DNA of 64,000 nucleotides from the NCBI GenBank assembly GCA_031459765.1, contig JAVKHY010000012.1, positions 1-64,000 of the forward strand, in the 5' to 3' direction. The notes under the pieces were generated by a model, which searched no databases, had not been told where the DNA came from, and worked only from the letters and a program-made list of their open reading frames with translations. Position 1 is the stretch's first letter. Each line of letters begins with the position of its first letter. The DNA is from Armatimonadota bacterium (GTDB lineage Bacteria; Sysuimicrobiota; Sysuimicrobiia; Sysuimicrobiales; Kaftiobacteriaceae). The translations under genes and the position numbers were made by a program. Positions 51,213 through 59,749 of the stretch are shown in pieces.

Positions 51213-51991
51213 TGGACCTGCAGTTGGAAGGCAAAGGCGTGCTGCTGGCGGGCGGCACCCGCGGGATCGGCCGCGCTGTGGCCGAGCTGCTGGGGGCGGA
51301 GGGCGCGCGAACCGCCCTGGTCGGCCGGGATACCGGGGCGCTCCGCGCCGCGGCGGAAGCGGTGCGGGCCCGGGGCGGCGCCGTGCGGGAGATTTGCGCC
51401 GATATCACCGATCAGCATCAGGCGCAGCGCATGGTGGACGAGGCGCGGGAGTTCCTGGGCGTCTTCGACGCCGTGATCAACGCGGTGGGCCGCAGCTTTC
51501 GGGGCGCCTTCCCGGAGGTGGGCGAGGAGACCTGGCGCGAAGCCTTCGAGCTCAACTTCTTCGCCGCCGTGCGCCTGGTGCGCCTGGTCGTCCCCCACAT
51601 CCCGCAGGGGGGCCGCATCGTGCTGTTGGGCGCGGCCTCGGGGAAGCAGCCCCAGTTCCAACAGGCCGCCAGCAACGCGGCGAAGGCGGCCCTGCACAAC
51701 CTCACCCGCAGCCTGGCCGAGGAGTTGAGCCCGCGCGGGATCGCCGTGAACTGCGTCGCCCCCGGCCGGATCCTCTCCCCGCGGCGGAGGGAGCGCCTGA
51801 CCGGGGAGGCGCAGCGGCGCGGCGTTCCGGTGGAGCAGGCGTTGGCCGACGACGCGGCCGGCATCCCGCTGGGCCGCCACGGTACCCCCGAGGAGGTCGC
51901 CGCGGCGGTGGTTTTCCTCGCCTCCCCCCGCGCCTCGTACATCACCGGGCAGAGCCTCCTCGTGGACGGCGGGCTCGTGCGGTCGATCTGA
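51212..51991 (+). CDS. SDR-family protein lacking the catalytic tyrosine
   Basis: 259 residues from ATG 51212 (MDLQLEGKGVLLAGG), overlapping the tctA stop; a longer frame starts at 51140. Rossmann motif GGTRGIGRAVAELLG, NAVG and the C-terminal SYITGQSLLVDGG fit FabG-type oxidoreductases. The active-site helix reads QQAASNAAKAALH: the Lys is kept but the position four before it, normally Tyr, is Ser. It may be a non-redox or lyase/isomerase-like SDR, or use another residue. TGATG overlap with the SLC13-type gene. Confidence 0.85.
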   Translation: MDLQLEGKGVLLAGGTRGIGRAVAELLGAEGARTALVGRDTGALRAAAEAVRARGGAVREICADITDQHQAQRMVDEAREFLGVFDAVINAVGRSFRGAFPEVGEETWREAFELNFFAAVRLVRLVVPHIPQGGRIVLLGAASGKQPQFQQAASNAAKAALHNLTRSLAEELSPRGIAVNCVAPGRILSPRRRERLTGEAQRRGVPVEQALADDAAGIPLGRHGTPEEVAAAVVFLASPRASYITGQSLLVDGGLVRSI

Positions 51992-53439
51992 TGCCCGCGG
52001 TCTCGGAGGACCGGATTCCCCCGGACGAACTCGTTGCCGCACGGCCGTCGCTGGGCTGGATCCCCTGGGCGATCTTCATCCTGGCCTTCCTGGCCGCGGC
52101 GGCGGCGCCGCTGCCCGACGGCCTGTCCCGCTCCGGGGCCTTCGCCCTGGCCGGGCTGCTGGCGGCGGTGATCTTCTGGGCCAGCGGCGTCCAGGATCCG
52201 TCGCTGAGCGGGTTGCTCATCGTCACCCTGCTCACGCTGCTGGGCGTGATGCCCTTCGGGCGGGCGGTGGCGGGGTTCGGGACGGAGTTCATCTGGCTGC
52301 TGGTGGTGACCTTCATCCTGGCGCAGGCCATGGCCGAGACCGGGCTCGGCCGGCGGATCGCCCTGCTCCTCCTCCACCGCGCCGGCGGGCGGCCGGCGGC
52401 CGTGCTGCTGGCCCTGCTGGGCGCCGTCGCCGTGCTGTCCTTCATGGTCCCCACGGCGGCGGGGCGCATCTCCATGCTCCTGCCGGTGGTGCTCGGGATC
52501 ATCGAGGCGGCGCGCATTCCGCCCTCGTCGCGGTTTGCCAAGGCCATGCTCATCGGCACCTCCCATCTCTCCATCATGGCCGGGATCGGTTTGATGACCG
52601 CGGCGGGCGCCACGGTCTATGCGGCGGGTCTCTTCAGCACACGCCTCGGCATGCAGTGGACCTATGTGGGCTGGCTCATTGCCTTCTTCCCGCCGGTCCT
52701 GGTCTTCACCGTCGCCGTGTGGCGGCTGCTGCTGTGGCTGTATCCCCCGGAGCGCGGCGAGCTCACGGCCGGGGCGGAGTACGTCGCCGACCAGCTCCGG
52801 CGGCTCGGGCCGCTGGCCGGACCCGAGCGCAAGATGCTGGCCGTCTTCGCCGCGATCTTCCTGCTCTGGGTCGTCGGCCCGCGGTGGGGGATCACCACCC
52901 CGCAGGCCGGGATGATCGGCGCGCTGCTCCTGCTGCTGCCCGGAGTCCAGGTGCTCTCCTGGGACCGGGCGATGGCCTCGGTGCGCTGGAACGTCATCGT
53001 GCTCTTCGGGGTCTCCCTGGCGCTGGCCGACGCGCTGGAGCGTTCCGGCGCGGGACGCTGGCTGACCGTCGCGGCGCTGAGCGTGGTGTCCCATCCCTCG
53101 CCGGCGGCGGTGGCCGTCGTCGTGGCGCCGCTCGTCCTGCTGATCCGCGTCGGCTTCGTGAACAACCTGGGGATGATCGCGGTCGGGCTGCCGCTGGCCT
53201 TCACCCTGGCCCGCGGCTGGGGGCTGGATCCGGTGTGGACGGGGATGGTCGTGGTGATGACGGCCGGTCCGGGCCTCCTCCTGCCCACGCAGACGCCCAC
53301 CGGCATGATCACGGTGGGGTACGAATACTACACGATCCGCGACTACCTGCGGGCGGGCGTGCCCGCTTCGGTCATCCAGCTCCTGCTGACCTGGCTGGCC
53401 GCCTTCGTCTACTGGCCGCTGCTGGGCTACCGGCCCTGA
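51991..53439 (+). CDS. SLC13/DASS-family anion transporter
   Basis: 482 residues from ATG 51991. Eleven or more hydrophobic segments. The FGTEFIWLLVVTFILAQAMAETGLGRRIA and VPTAAGRISMLLPVVLGII segments and the C-terminal GPGLLLPTQTPTGMITVGYEYYTIRDYLRAG (TPTG matching the SNT/TPT substrate loop) match divalent-anion:Na+ symporters (citrate, dicarboxylate, sulfate). It would import another form of the pathway's carboxylate, or export an end product. Last gene of the second catabolic unit. Confidence 0.85.
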   Translation: MPAVSEDRIPPDELVAARPSLGWIPWAIFILAFLAAAAAPLPDGLSRSGAFALAGLLAAVIFWASGVQDPSLSGLLIVTLLTLLGVMPFGRAVAGFGTEFIWLLVVTFILAQAMAETGLGRRIALLLLHRAGGRPAAVLLALLGAVAVLSFMVPTAAGRISMLLPVVLGIIEAARIPPSSRFAKAMLIGTSHLSIMAGIGLMTAAGATVYAAGLFSTRLGMQWTYVGWLIAFFPPVLVFTVAVWRLLLWLYPPERGELTAGAEYVADQLRRLGPLAGPERKMLAVFAAIFLLWVVGPRWGITTPQAGMIGALLLLLPGVQVLSWDRAMASVRWNVIVLFGVSLALADALERSGAGRWLTVAALSVVSHPSPAAVAVVVAPLVLLIRVGFVNNLGMIAVGLPLAFTLARGWGLDPVWTGMVVVMTAGPGLLLPTQTPTGMITVGYEYYTIRDYLRAGVPASVIQLLLTWLAAFVYWPLLGYRP

Positions 53440-53441
53440 CC

Positions 53442-53475
53442 CCTGCCGCCGAGCCGCCGGGGCGGGCCCGGCAGG
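53442..53475 (+). terminator. Putative terminator after the SLC13-type gene
   Basis: 7-bp inverted repeat (CCTGCCG / CGGCAGG) around a GC-rich 20-base loop immediately after the stop codon. No U-tract. Confidence 0.35.
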
Positions 53476-53527
53476 CGCGGATTCGCCGGGAAGCGAAGAC
53501 TCTCTCACCTGTTTGCCGGAGGGGACG

Positions 53528-53986
53528 ATGGATCCGCTGCTGACTCCGTATCTCGAACATCTCGACCAGCTGCACCAGGACATCTACGAGGCCGTGGAGC
53601 CGCTGTCCGACGAGGCGATCAACTGGCGGCACCCGCATCTGTCCAACAGCATCGGCGTCCTGCTGCGCCACATCGCCGGTTCGGAGCGGTACTGGATTGT
53701 GCAGACCGTCGGGGGGACGGCGGTGGCGCGCGACCGCGAGGCGGAGTTCGGGCGGGAGCGGCTGGCCAAGGCGCCTCTGGTGGCCGACCTCAGGCGCGCC
53801 CATCAGGAGGCGCGCGGGGTGCTGGAGGGCCTGAGCGCTTCCGACCTCTCGCGCCCCCTGCAGCTGTCTTTTCGGGGAAAGACGCGGACGGTGACGGCGC
53901 AGTGGGCGCTGCAACAGTCCCTGCAGCACACCGCCTACCACCTGGGGCAGATCCAGCTCTTCAAGAAGATGGCGGAGTCGCGGTAG
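53528..53986 (+). CDS. DinB-family protein
   Basis: 152 residues from ATG 53528 (the frame starts 5 codons earlier), after GGAGGGG. Four-helix DinB/YfiT metal-binding bundle: YLEHLDQLHQDIYEAVEPLSDEAINWR, LLRHIAGSERYW (first His) and LQQSLQHTAYHLGQIQLF (His...His), giving the usual three-His site. Members include thiol transferases (bacillithiol and mycothiol linked) and damage-inducible proteins of unknown role. Monocistronic as far as visible. Confidence 0.87.
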   Translation: MDPLLTPYLEHLDQLHQDIYEAVEPLSDEAINWRHPHLSNSIGVLLRHIAGSERYWIVQTVGGTAVARDREAEFGRERLAKAPLVADLRRAHQEARGVLEGLSASDLSRPLQLSFRGKTRTVTAQWALQQSLQHTAYHLGQIQLFKKMAESR

Positions 53987-54019
53987 CCGGCGGCGGATCG
54001 TCGCCGGGCCCCCCGCCGG

Positions 54020-55279
54020 CTATCTTCGGGCCGGCCGGCTTCCGTCAGCGGCAGCTTCGGTCCTCAGCGCTTCCTGATCGTAGGTGTTGAGCGGGCTCCA
54101 CAGGTACCACCCCGACGATCCGCCCGCGTCGTAGACGGCCCGGATCTGGGCCCGCACCGCGGGGGGCGGATAGGGCGCTCCCAGGTCGAAGGCCTGCAGC
54201 CACGGCCGCAGGCGGGCCAGAACGGGCGCGGTTTCCCGGTCGGAGGCGTCTGCCGCCGTCTCGGCGGTCAACGCACTCACCAGATGCGCGAAGCGCCTGC
54301 GCCGTTCCTCGGCCGTCCTCATGGAGTAATGGACGACCTCGTAGGGGTGCGCCGCGGGATTCCGGAAGGTCAGGAATCCCCGCGCGTAGTGGGACGGATA
54401 GACCATCGGCGCGACGTAGTCGAAGTAGAGCAGGGCGTCCTCGAGGACCTGACCGATGCCGAGGTCGTGGTCGGTGACGGTGACCAGCCCGAACAGGTCC
54501 GCGGAGAGGACCGCGCCGGTGGGGCGGAGCGCGCCGGTCAGGACCTCGAAGAACCGCCGGATGGTGCGGCGGCGGCTGCCCGTCCAAGGGTCGAAGAACG
54601 GATAGCGCAGCCCCTCCAGGTCGCCGTCGGAGGGGAAGCGCAGGTAGTCGAAGTTGAGTTCGTCCGCGCCCGCGGCCGCCGCGGCCTTTCCCACCGCGGC
54701 CAGATACGCCCACACCTCGCCTGACGCCGGGTCCACCCACCCCAGCCCCTGGCGGTCGCGCCAGAGGCGCCCGGCCGCGTCGCGCACGGCCAGGTCCGGC
54801 CGCGCGGTCGCCAGATGATGGTCCTGGAAGGCGGCGATGCGGACCACAACGTAGATCGCCCGCTCGTGAAAGGTGCGCACGAGCGCGGCAAGGTCCAGGC
54901 GGGGGATCTCGGAACCCATGCGGGCCACCAGCGGGTCGCCGGTGCGGAAGACCACGTTGCCGGTGTAGTCCTTGACGTCGATGACCACGGCGTTGAGTTC
55001 GGTCCGCTCGATGAGATCGAGCGCTCGTGCCACCCGCGCCGGCGTTGCCGCGCTCCAGGAGGTCAGGTAGATGGCCTTGATCACCTCCGGACGCGCGGGA
55101 CGGCGGGGTGCGGCGCTTCCCGTGTCGGAGACGGTCGCCCCGCCGGCGGCGGCCGGGGGGCGGTCCGGTGCCGCTTCAGGCCGCGGCGCCGTCAGGGCGT
55201 CCGCCAGGACCATCGCAGACGCGAGGAGGAGTGCCAGGAGGCCTCCGAACCGGGCGGTCAGGGCGCGCCGTGCGCTCAT
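54020..55279 (-). CDS. Secreted DUF4015 putative glycoside hydrolase
   Basis: 419 residues, ATG. Signal peptide (FGGLLALLLASAMVLADA...). The core matches the DUF4015/putative glycoside hydrolase family (TIM barrel): IKAIYLTSWSAATPARV, NAVVIDVKDYTGNVV, DELNFDYLRFPSDG, YFDYVAPMVYPSHYARG and GSSGWYLWSPLNTY. The aspartate-rich NFDYLRFP and VYPS regions would carry the active site. Likely acts on cell-surface or extracellular polysaccharide. Twelve bases after the metzincin-like gene, so possibly one secretion-related operon. Confidence 0.85.
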   Translation of the reverse strand: MSARRALTARFGGLLALLLASAMVLADALTAPRPEAAPDRPPAAAGGATVSDTGSAAPRRPARPEVIKAIYLTSWSAATPARVARALDLIERTELNAVVIDVKDYTGNVVFRTGDPLVARMGSEIPRLDLAALVRTFHERAIYVVVRIAAFQDHHLATARPDLAVRDAAGRLWRDRQGLGWVDPASGEVWAYLAAVGKAAAAAGADELNFDYLRFPSDGDLEGLRYPFFDPWTGSRRRTIRRFFEVLTGALRPTGAVLSADLFGLVTVTDHDLGIGQVLEDALLYFDYVAPMVYPSHYARGFLTFRNPAAHPYEVVHYSMRTAEERRRRFAHLVSALTAETAADASDRETAPVLARLRPWLQAFDLGAPYPPPAVRAQIRAVYDAGGSSGWYLWSPLNTYDQEALRTEAAADGSRPARR

Positions 55280-55291
55280 GGGAGGCGGCGA

Positions 55292-56422
55292 CTACCACAA
55301 CCGGAGACCGACTCCGCCGCCGCAGAGGAGCGGGACCCGCAGCAGGCATCCCGTTCCCCCGAACCAGCCGCGCACCATGGTCCCGATCTCGGGAAGGGCC
55401 GACAACGCCGGGGGGATGGGCACCACAGAGACCGGGCCCGGCGGGATCTGCGGGAACGCGGCAGGCGGCGCCGAAGGCCGCCGGGCGGCCAGACCGACCG
55501 CCGCGGCCGCCGTCGCAGCGGGGGTGGCTGCGGCCGGAGTCGGCTCTGCAGGATACCGCAGCGCCGACAGCGTGCTTCCCGGAGGGTTGGCGTAAAGGAC
55601 GGCGGCCACCGCGGCCTCCTGGTTGCTGGGCGCGGCGGCGCCGTTCATCCGGGAGTACATCACGTCGGTCGTGTTGGGACTGTGGCCGGTAAAGCTCAGC
55701 GTGTGTCCCACCTCGTGGAGGGCCAGGCCGGGATCCGCGGCGTAGCCCGCGTGGAGTTCGATGAAGGCGCCCCGCACCGCGCCCTGAGCGGTCACGCGGG
55801 TGACGCCGGCGCATCCCGCAGCGGCGGCGATCCCGCAGGGCTCGCCGCTCACAAAGCTCACCCGGATCGCGGCATCGGGGCCGGATTCGACGAAGGCGAC
55901 GGCCCGCTGCGTCAGCATGCTCCACCGGGTGAAGGCCTCCCGGACGGGGGCGTCGAACGCCGCGCGGTAGGCCCCGGAGCGATCGATGTAGTAGGTGACG
56001 GTGGGCGAATCCCACCGCCACGTCCCCCGGCTGTCCGTGGCGCCGGTGAGCTGCTGGAAGAGGGCGCTGCTGAAGTCCTCCATTGAGACCAGAGGGAGGT
56101 TGAGGGTGGCGACCCCGTCGGCGAAGGTGACCGGCCACTCCAGGGTCAGGAAGCCCGGCGCCTCGGCGCGCAGGGTGCCGTCGCCCCGGTACTCCGTGCC
56201 GATCAGGTAGCGGCCCCACGCATCCGTTGTGGAGCGCTCTCCCGTCTCGACCAGGGTCACGGTGGCGCCGGCCACGGCTTCGCCGCGGGACTTCGTGACG
56301 AGGCCGGTGATCCACGACAGGGCGCCGTCGAGGACGCCCGAGGCTCCGCCGGCGCATCCGGCCAGCAGCAGCGCCGCCAGGACCGTCAGCAGCGCCAGGA
56401 ACCGGCGGGATCCCGCCGTCAC
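55292..56422 (-). CDS. Metzincin-like zinc protease lipoprotein with carboxypeptidase-regulatory domain
   Basis: 376 residues from GTG 56422 (GTGA overlap with the upstream gene). Lipobox LLLAGC (Cys about 21) anchors it outside the cell. An N-terminal carboxypeptidase-regulatory-like beta domain (GEAVAGATVTLVE...GRYLIG) is followed by a protease domain with HEVGHTLSFTGH and a Met-turn-like DVMYSRM. The third His is one residue further from HExxH than in the standard HExxHxxGxxH metzincin motif. The C-terminus is Ala/Pro-rich and low complexity. Probably a surface protease. Confidence 0.8.
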   Translation of the reverse strand: MTAGSRRFLALLTVLAALLLAGCAGGASGVLDGALSWITGLVTKSRGEAVAGATVTLVETGERSTTDAWGRYLIGTEYRGDGTLRAEAPGFLTLEWPVTFADGVATLNLPLVSMEDFSSALFQQLTGATDSRGTWRWDSPTVTYYIDRSGAYRAAFDAPVREAFTRWSMLTQRAVAFVESGPDAAIRVSFVSGEPCGIAAAAGCAGVTRVTAQGAVRGAFIELHAGYAADPGLALHEVGHTLSFTGHSPNTTDVMYSRMNGAAAPSNQEAAVAAVLYANPPGSTLSALRYPAEPTPAAATPAATAAAAVGLAARRPSAPPAAFPQIPPGPVSVVPIPPALSALPEIGTMVRGWFGGTGCLLRVPLLCGGGVGLRLW

Positions 56423-56955
56423 GGCCGGAAGGAGGACACGATCCGCAGGAGGAGATCGGCCTCGCTCCGCAGCTGCGCGGAGCGGGCGGCGGTCGTGCCG
56501 GTGACGATGTAGGCGCGGCCCGAGGGCACCAGGTGCAGCTGCATCTGGTACACCTCCAGGCCGTCGTTGCGCTTCCAGGTGTAGTACCGCAGGATGGCGC
56601 GGTGGCCGGCGAGGATGAGGCGGTCGGTGCGCAGCCGGGTGTAGCTCCGGAAGAGCTGGCCCATCCGCGACTCGCTCAGGGCCTCGAAGCGGTCTACGGT
56701 CAGATCCGCGGCTGCGCGCTCGGTGGTGACGTTGACGCTGAGGCGGAGGCCGTCCACCCCGGCGGGGGCCGGACCCACCACCATGAAGGCGATGGGGCCG
56801 TCTTCGCTTGCCGCCTCCCAGCCGTCTGGATAACTCAGCGAAAAGCCGAAGGCGGGATGCCGGAAGGTCCGCCACGACGTCGGGGCCGCCGCGGCCGGAG
56901 AGACCAGCAGCGCTGCGACGAAGGCGGCCAGGGTTCGGATGAGCCATCCGCGCAC
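56419..56955 (-). CDS. Secreted PsbP/DcrB-like protein
   Basis: 178 residues from GTG 56955, after GGAGGA. Signal peptide (GWLIRTLAAFVAALLVSPAAAAP). Mature part starts RTFRHPAFGFSLSYPDGWEA and continues with LSVNVTTERAAAD and GHRAILRYYTWKRNDGLEVYQMQLHLV...IVTGTT, the alpha/beta/alpha PsbP-like fold found in many bacterial exported proteins. Function unknown; first gene of the three-gene secreted-protein cluster 54020-56955. Confidence 0.72.
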   Translation of the reverse strand: MRGWLIRTLAAFVAALLVSPAAAAPTSWRTFRHPAFGFSLSYPDGWEAASEDGPIAFMVVGPAPAGVDGLRLSVNVTTERAAADLTVDRFEALSESRMGQLFRSYTRLRTDRLILAGHRAILRYYTWKRNDGLEVYQMQLHLVPSGRAYIVTGTTAARSAQLRSEADLLLRIVSSFRP

Positions 56956-57074
56956 GGGGACGATCCTCCGGTAGGAGGGTGCCGCGGCGCGGGGGTGTTT
57001 AGACCTGGGTGGCGTCTGCGGGGCCGGAGTGGTGTGGCATGCAACTTGATATGCAGATGCGGAGCGAGTCAACC

Positions 57075-58640
57075 ATGTCCGCCGGCGTCTCCGCGGTTCA
57101 GACGGCTTCGGCCCGGGTGTTCCGGGCGATCCAGATCGTTCCCGCGGCCGCGCTGCTGCTGGCGCCGGTGATGGTCCTCGTCTACCTCCTGGCCAATCCG
57201 GCCCTCGACCGCATCATCGAGGCCGCGGTCGCCCACTTCTACATCGTCACCTTCGTCAGCCTGATCGGCTTCGCGATCTCCGCGGTGACGATTGTGGGAA
57301 GCAGCCGGCTGCGCGAGGCCCGCGCCTTCTTCCTGAACCTGGCCTTCCTGAGCATCTCCGGGATCTTCCTGATCCACGCCCTGACCACGCCCGGAGTGCT
57401 TATCGGCCCCAACCCCACCGTAGGGCTGGCGGCGCGGCTCAGCCTGCTGGTCGGGAGCATCGCCTTCACCCTCAGCACCGTTCGCTGGTCCGGGCGGATC
57501 AGCACCTGGCTCGCCGCGCGGTGGCGGGCGATCGCCGTCGCTCTTCTCCTCGGGTGGCTGTTGGCGGCGGGCTGGGCCCTGTTCCGTCCTGCGGCCCCGC
57601 CGATGCCGGCCGCCGGGGGCGAGGCGGCACCGGCCGGGGCCGGCCACGCCCACATCCCGTACGGAGGATACGGGGAAGACGGCCCCGCAGGAAGGGACGA
57701 AGGGCGGGCTTCCTCCGTCTCTCTGCGCGGGATGCTCCCCGACTCCTCGGCGATGATGGCGGTGGCCGCGATGGCCCTGTTCCTCTTCGCGGCATGGCGC
57801 TACCGCCGCGAGCATCAACTCTCGGCACATCCCGCCCAGGCGACGCTGGCCGCGGGCACCGTGCTGCTGGCCGAGGCGCAACTTGCCATGTGGATCGCGC
57901 CGTTGTGGCGCCTGTCCTGGTGGGGCTATCACGTGCTGATGCTGGCCGGATTCCTGGTGGCGCTGGCGGGGTTCGGCCTGAGCTACGCCCGCCGGCGGTC
58001 GCTGCCCGGCCTCGTGGAGACGCTGTTCCTTACCGACATCATCGATCGGATCGAGTCTTCCTATAGCGAGGCCCTCTTCGCCCTGGTCGCCGCCGTGGAG
58101 GCGCGCGACCGCTACACGAAGGGTCACTCCGCGCGGGTCTCGCAGATGGCCGTGCTCATCGGTGAGGAGATGGGTTTGAGCGGCGCCGAGCTGCGCTCGC
58201 TGGGTCGGGGCGGACTGGTGCACGACGTGGGCAAGCTGGCCGTTCCCGACGCCATCCTGTCGAAGCCGGGGCGTCTCAGTCCGGAGGAGTACGAGGTGGT
58301 CAAGCGGCACCCGGTCAACGGCTACGATGTGGTCAAGCGCATCGCCTCGCTGCGGGACGAGCTGCCCATCGTCCTCTACCATCACGAGTGGTACGACGGC
58401 CGCGGCTACCCCCAGGGGCTGGCCGGGGAGCGGATCCCGCTGGCGGCCCGGATTACCGCCGTGGCCGACGTCTACGACGCGCTGACCTCCGAACGTCCCT
58501 ACCGCCCCCCGCTGACGGAGGAGGAGGCCCTGGCCCACCTGCGCCGGATGGCCGGCACGCAGTTCGATCCGGCGGTCGTGGAGGCATTCGCGCGCATGGA
58601 ACCGCGGTGGCGCGAGCGCCGCCGACGGCAGGGCCTCTAG
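57075..58640 (+). CDS. Membrane-bound HD-GYP domain phosphodiesterase
   Basis: 521 residues from ATG 57075, which has GGAG about 10 bases upstream; two earlier in-frame ATGs exist (57039, 57057). About seven or eight transmembrane helices in the first 340 residues, then an HD-GYP domain: YTKGHSARVSQMAVLIGEEMGL, GGLVHDVGKLAVPDAILSKPGRL, RHPVNGYDV, and HHEWYDGRGYPQGLAGERIPLAARI. HDxGK and GRGYP are the c-di-GMP-specific motifs. It would degrade cyclic di-GMP in response to a membrane signal. Confidence 0.92.
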   Translation: MSAGVSAVQTASARVFRAIQIVPAAALLLAPVMVLVYLLANPALDRIIEAAVAHFYIVTFVSLIGFAISAVTIVGSSRLREARAFFLNLAFLSISGIFLIHALTTPGVLIGPNPTVGLAARLSLLVGSIAFTLSTVRWSGRISTWLAARWRAIAVALLLGWLLAAGWALFRPAAPPMPAAGGEAAPAGAGHAHIPYGGYGEDGPAGRDEGRASSVSLRGMLPDSSAMMAVAAMALFLFAAWRYRREHQLSAHPAQATLAAGTVLLAEAQLAMWIAPLWRLSWWGYHVLMLAGFLVALAGFGLSYARRRSLPGLVETLFLTDIIDRIESSYSEALFALVAAVEARDRYTKGHSARVSQMAVLIGEEMGLSGAELRSLGRGGLVHDVGKLAVPDAILSKPGRLSPEEYEVVKRHPVNGYDVVKRIASLRDELPIVLYHHEWYDGRGYPQGLAGERIPLAARITAVADVYDALTSERPYRPPLTEEEALAHLRRMAGTQFDPAVVEAFARMEPRWRERRRRQGL

Positions 58641-58651
58641 CCAGGGGCGGG

Positions 58652-58665
58652 GCTCCGGACGGAGC
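58652..58665. terminator. Small hairpin between convergent HD-GYP and pdxA genes
   Basis: GCTCC-GGAC-GGAGC, a 5-bp stem with a 4-base loop in the 28-base convergent gap. Candidate shared terminator. Confidence 0.3.
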
Positions 58666-58668
58666 GGA

Positions 58669-59652
58669 TCAGCCGGTGGCGCGGATGCGGCGCACGAGGT
58701 CGGCGGCGGCGATGATGGCGGCGCTCATGCTGTCGCAGCGGGCCAGGCCCTTCCCGGCGATGTCGAAGGCGGTGCCGTGGTCCACCGAGGTGCGGATGAA
58801 GGGCAGCCCCAGCGTGACGCTCACCGTTCCGTAGAAGTCCACCGTCTTCGCCGCGATGTGGCCCTGGTCGTGGAACAGCGAGAGCACCGCGTCGTAGCGT
58901 CCTTCCAGGGCCTGGGCGAAGACCGCGTCGGCAGGGATCGGACCGTGCACGTCCAGTCCCCGGGCCCGGGCATCCTGGACGGCGGGCGCGATCTCGTCCC
59001 GGTCCTCGCTCCCCAGCGCCCCTCCCTCCCCGGCGTGGGGGTTCAGGGCGGCGACGGCCAGTCGCGGGCGGGCGAAGCCCAACCGCTTCAGTTCGGCGGC
59101 AATCCTCGGCAGGATGTGCGCGATCCGCTCCCGTGTGACCTGCGCGATGGCCTCGCGAAGCGACAGGTGCCTGGTCAGAAAGAAGATGCGCAGCCCCCGC
59201 ACCTGGAACATCGTCAGCGGATCGGCCACACCCGTCAGGGCGCCGAGCAGCTCGGTGTGGCCGGGGTAGGGGTAGCCCGCCGCCCACAGCGCCTCCTTGT
59301 GTAGGGGCGCCGTGGCGACGGCGTCCACGGCGCCGCGGAGGGCCTCGCGGACGGCGCGCTCGACGTACTGGCCGGCCGCCCGGCCGGCCTCGGGCTGGAC
59401 CGCTCCCCAGCGCAGCGTCGGAGGAACGTTGGCCAGGTCGATCAGCCGGAGGTCGTCGTCGAACTCCACCCGCACGCCGGCGGCCCGCATCGCCCGCTCG
59501 AGGGTGCCGCCGTCGCCGATGACCACCACCGCGGCCGCGGCGCGGACCGCATCCTGCGCCAGGGCGCGCACCACGATCTCGGGGCCGATGCCGGCCGGAT
59601 CGCCGAGGGTCACAGCCACGACCGGACGCATCGAGGGCAGGGGGGCGGACAC
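58669..59652 (-). CDS. pdxA: 4-hydroxythreonine-4-phosphate dehydrogenase
   Basis: 327 residues, ATG; a second ATG eight codons in (MRPVVAV) is also plausible. PdxA: VAVTLGDPAGIGPEIVVRAL, metal His in TRHLSLREA, NPHAGEGG and LFHDQGHIAAK, and DHGTAFDIAGKG. It oxidises 4-phosphohydroxy-L-threonine in pyridoxal phosphate synthesis. The DPAGIGPE and HDQGHIAAK motifs are closer to the classical PdxA than the copy at 42955. No other B6 gene is adjacent. Confidence 0.85.
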   Translation of the reverse strand: MSAPLPSMRPVVAVTLGDPAGIGPEIVVRALAQDAVRAAAAVVVIGDGGTLERAMRAAGVRVEFDDDLRLIDLANVPPTLRWGAVQPEAGRAAGQYVERAVREALRGAVDAVATAPLHKEALWAAGYPYPGHTELLGALTGVADPLTMFQVRGLRIFFLTRHLSLREAIAQVTRERIAHILPRIAAELKRLGFARPRLAVAALNPHAGEGGALGSEDRDEIAPAVQDARARGLDVHGPIPADAVFAQALEGRYDAVLSLFHDQGHIAAKTVDFYGTVSVTLGLPFIRTSVDHGTAFDIAGKGLARCDSMSAAIIAAADLVRRIRATG

Positions 59653-59749
59653 AGAGAGATGGTTCCCGAGGGGCCCTGCGGGGGCCTCCTCGGCCTCCCT
59701 CCGCGGCAGGGCCTTTCCCTACGGCGTGGAACGGGTTCTGCCAACGGCC

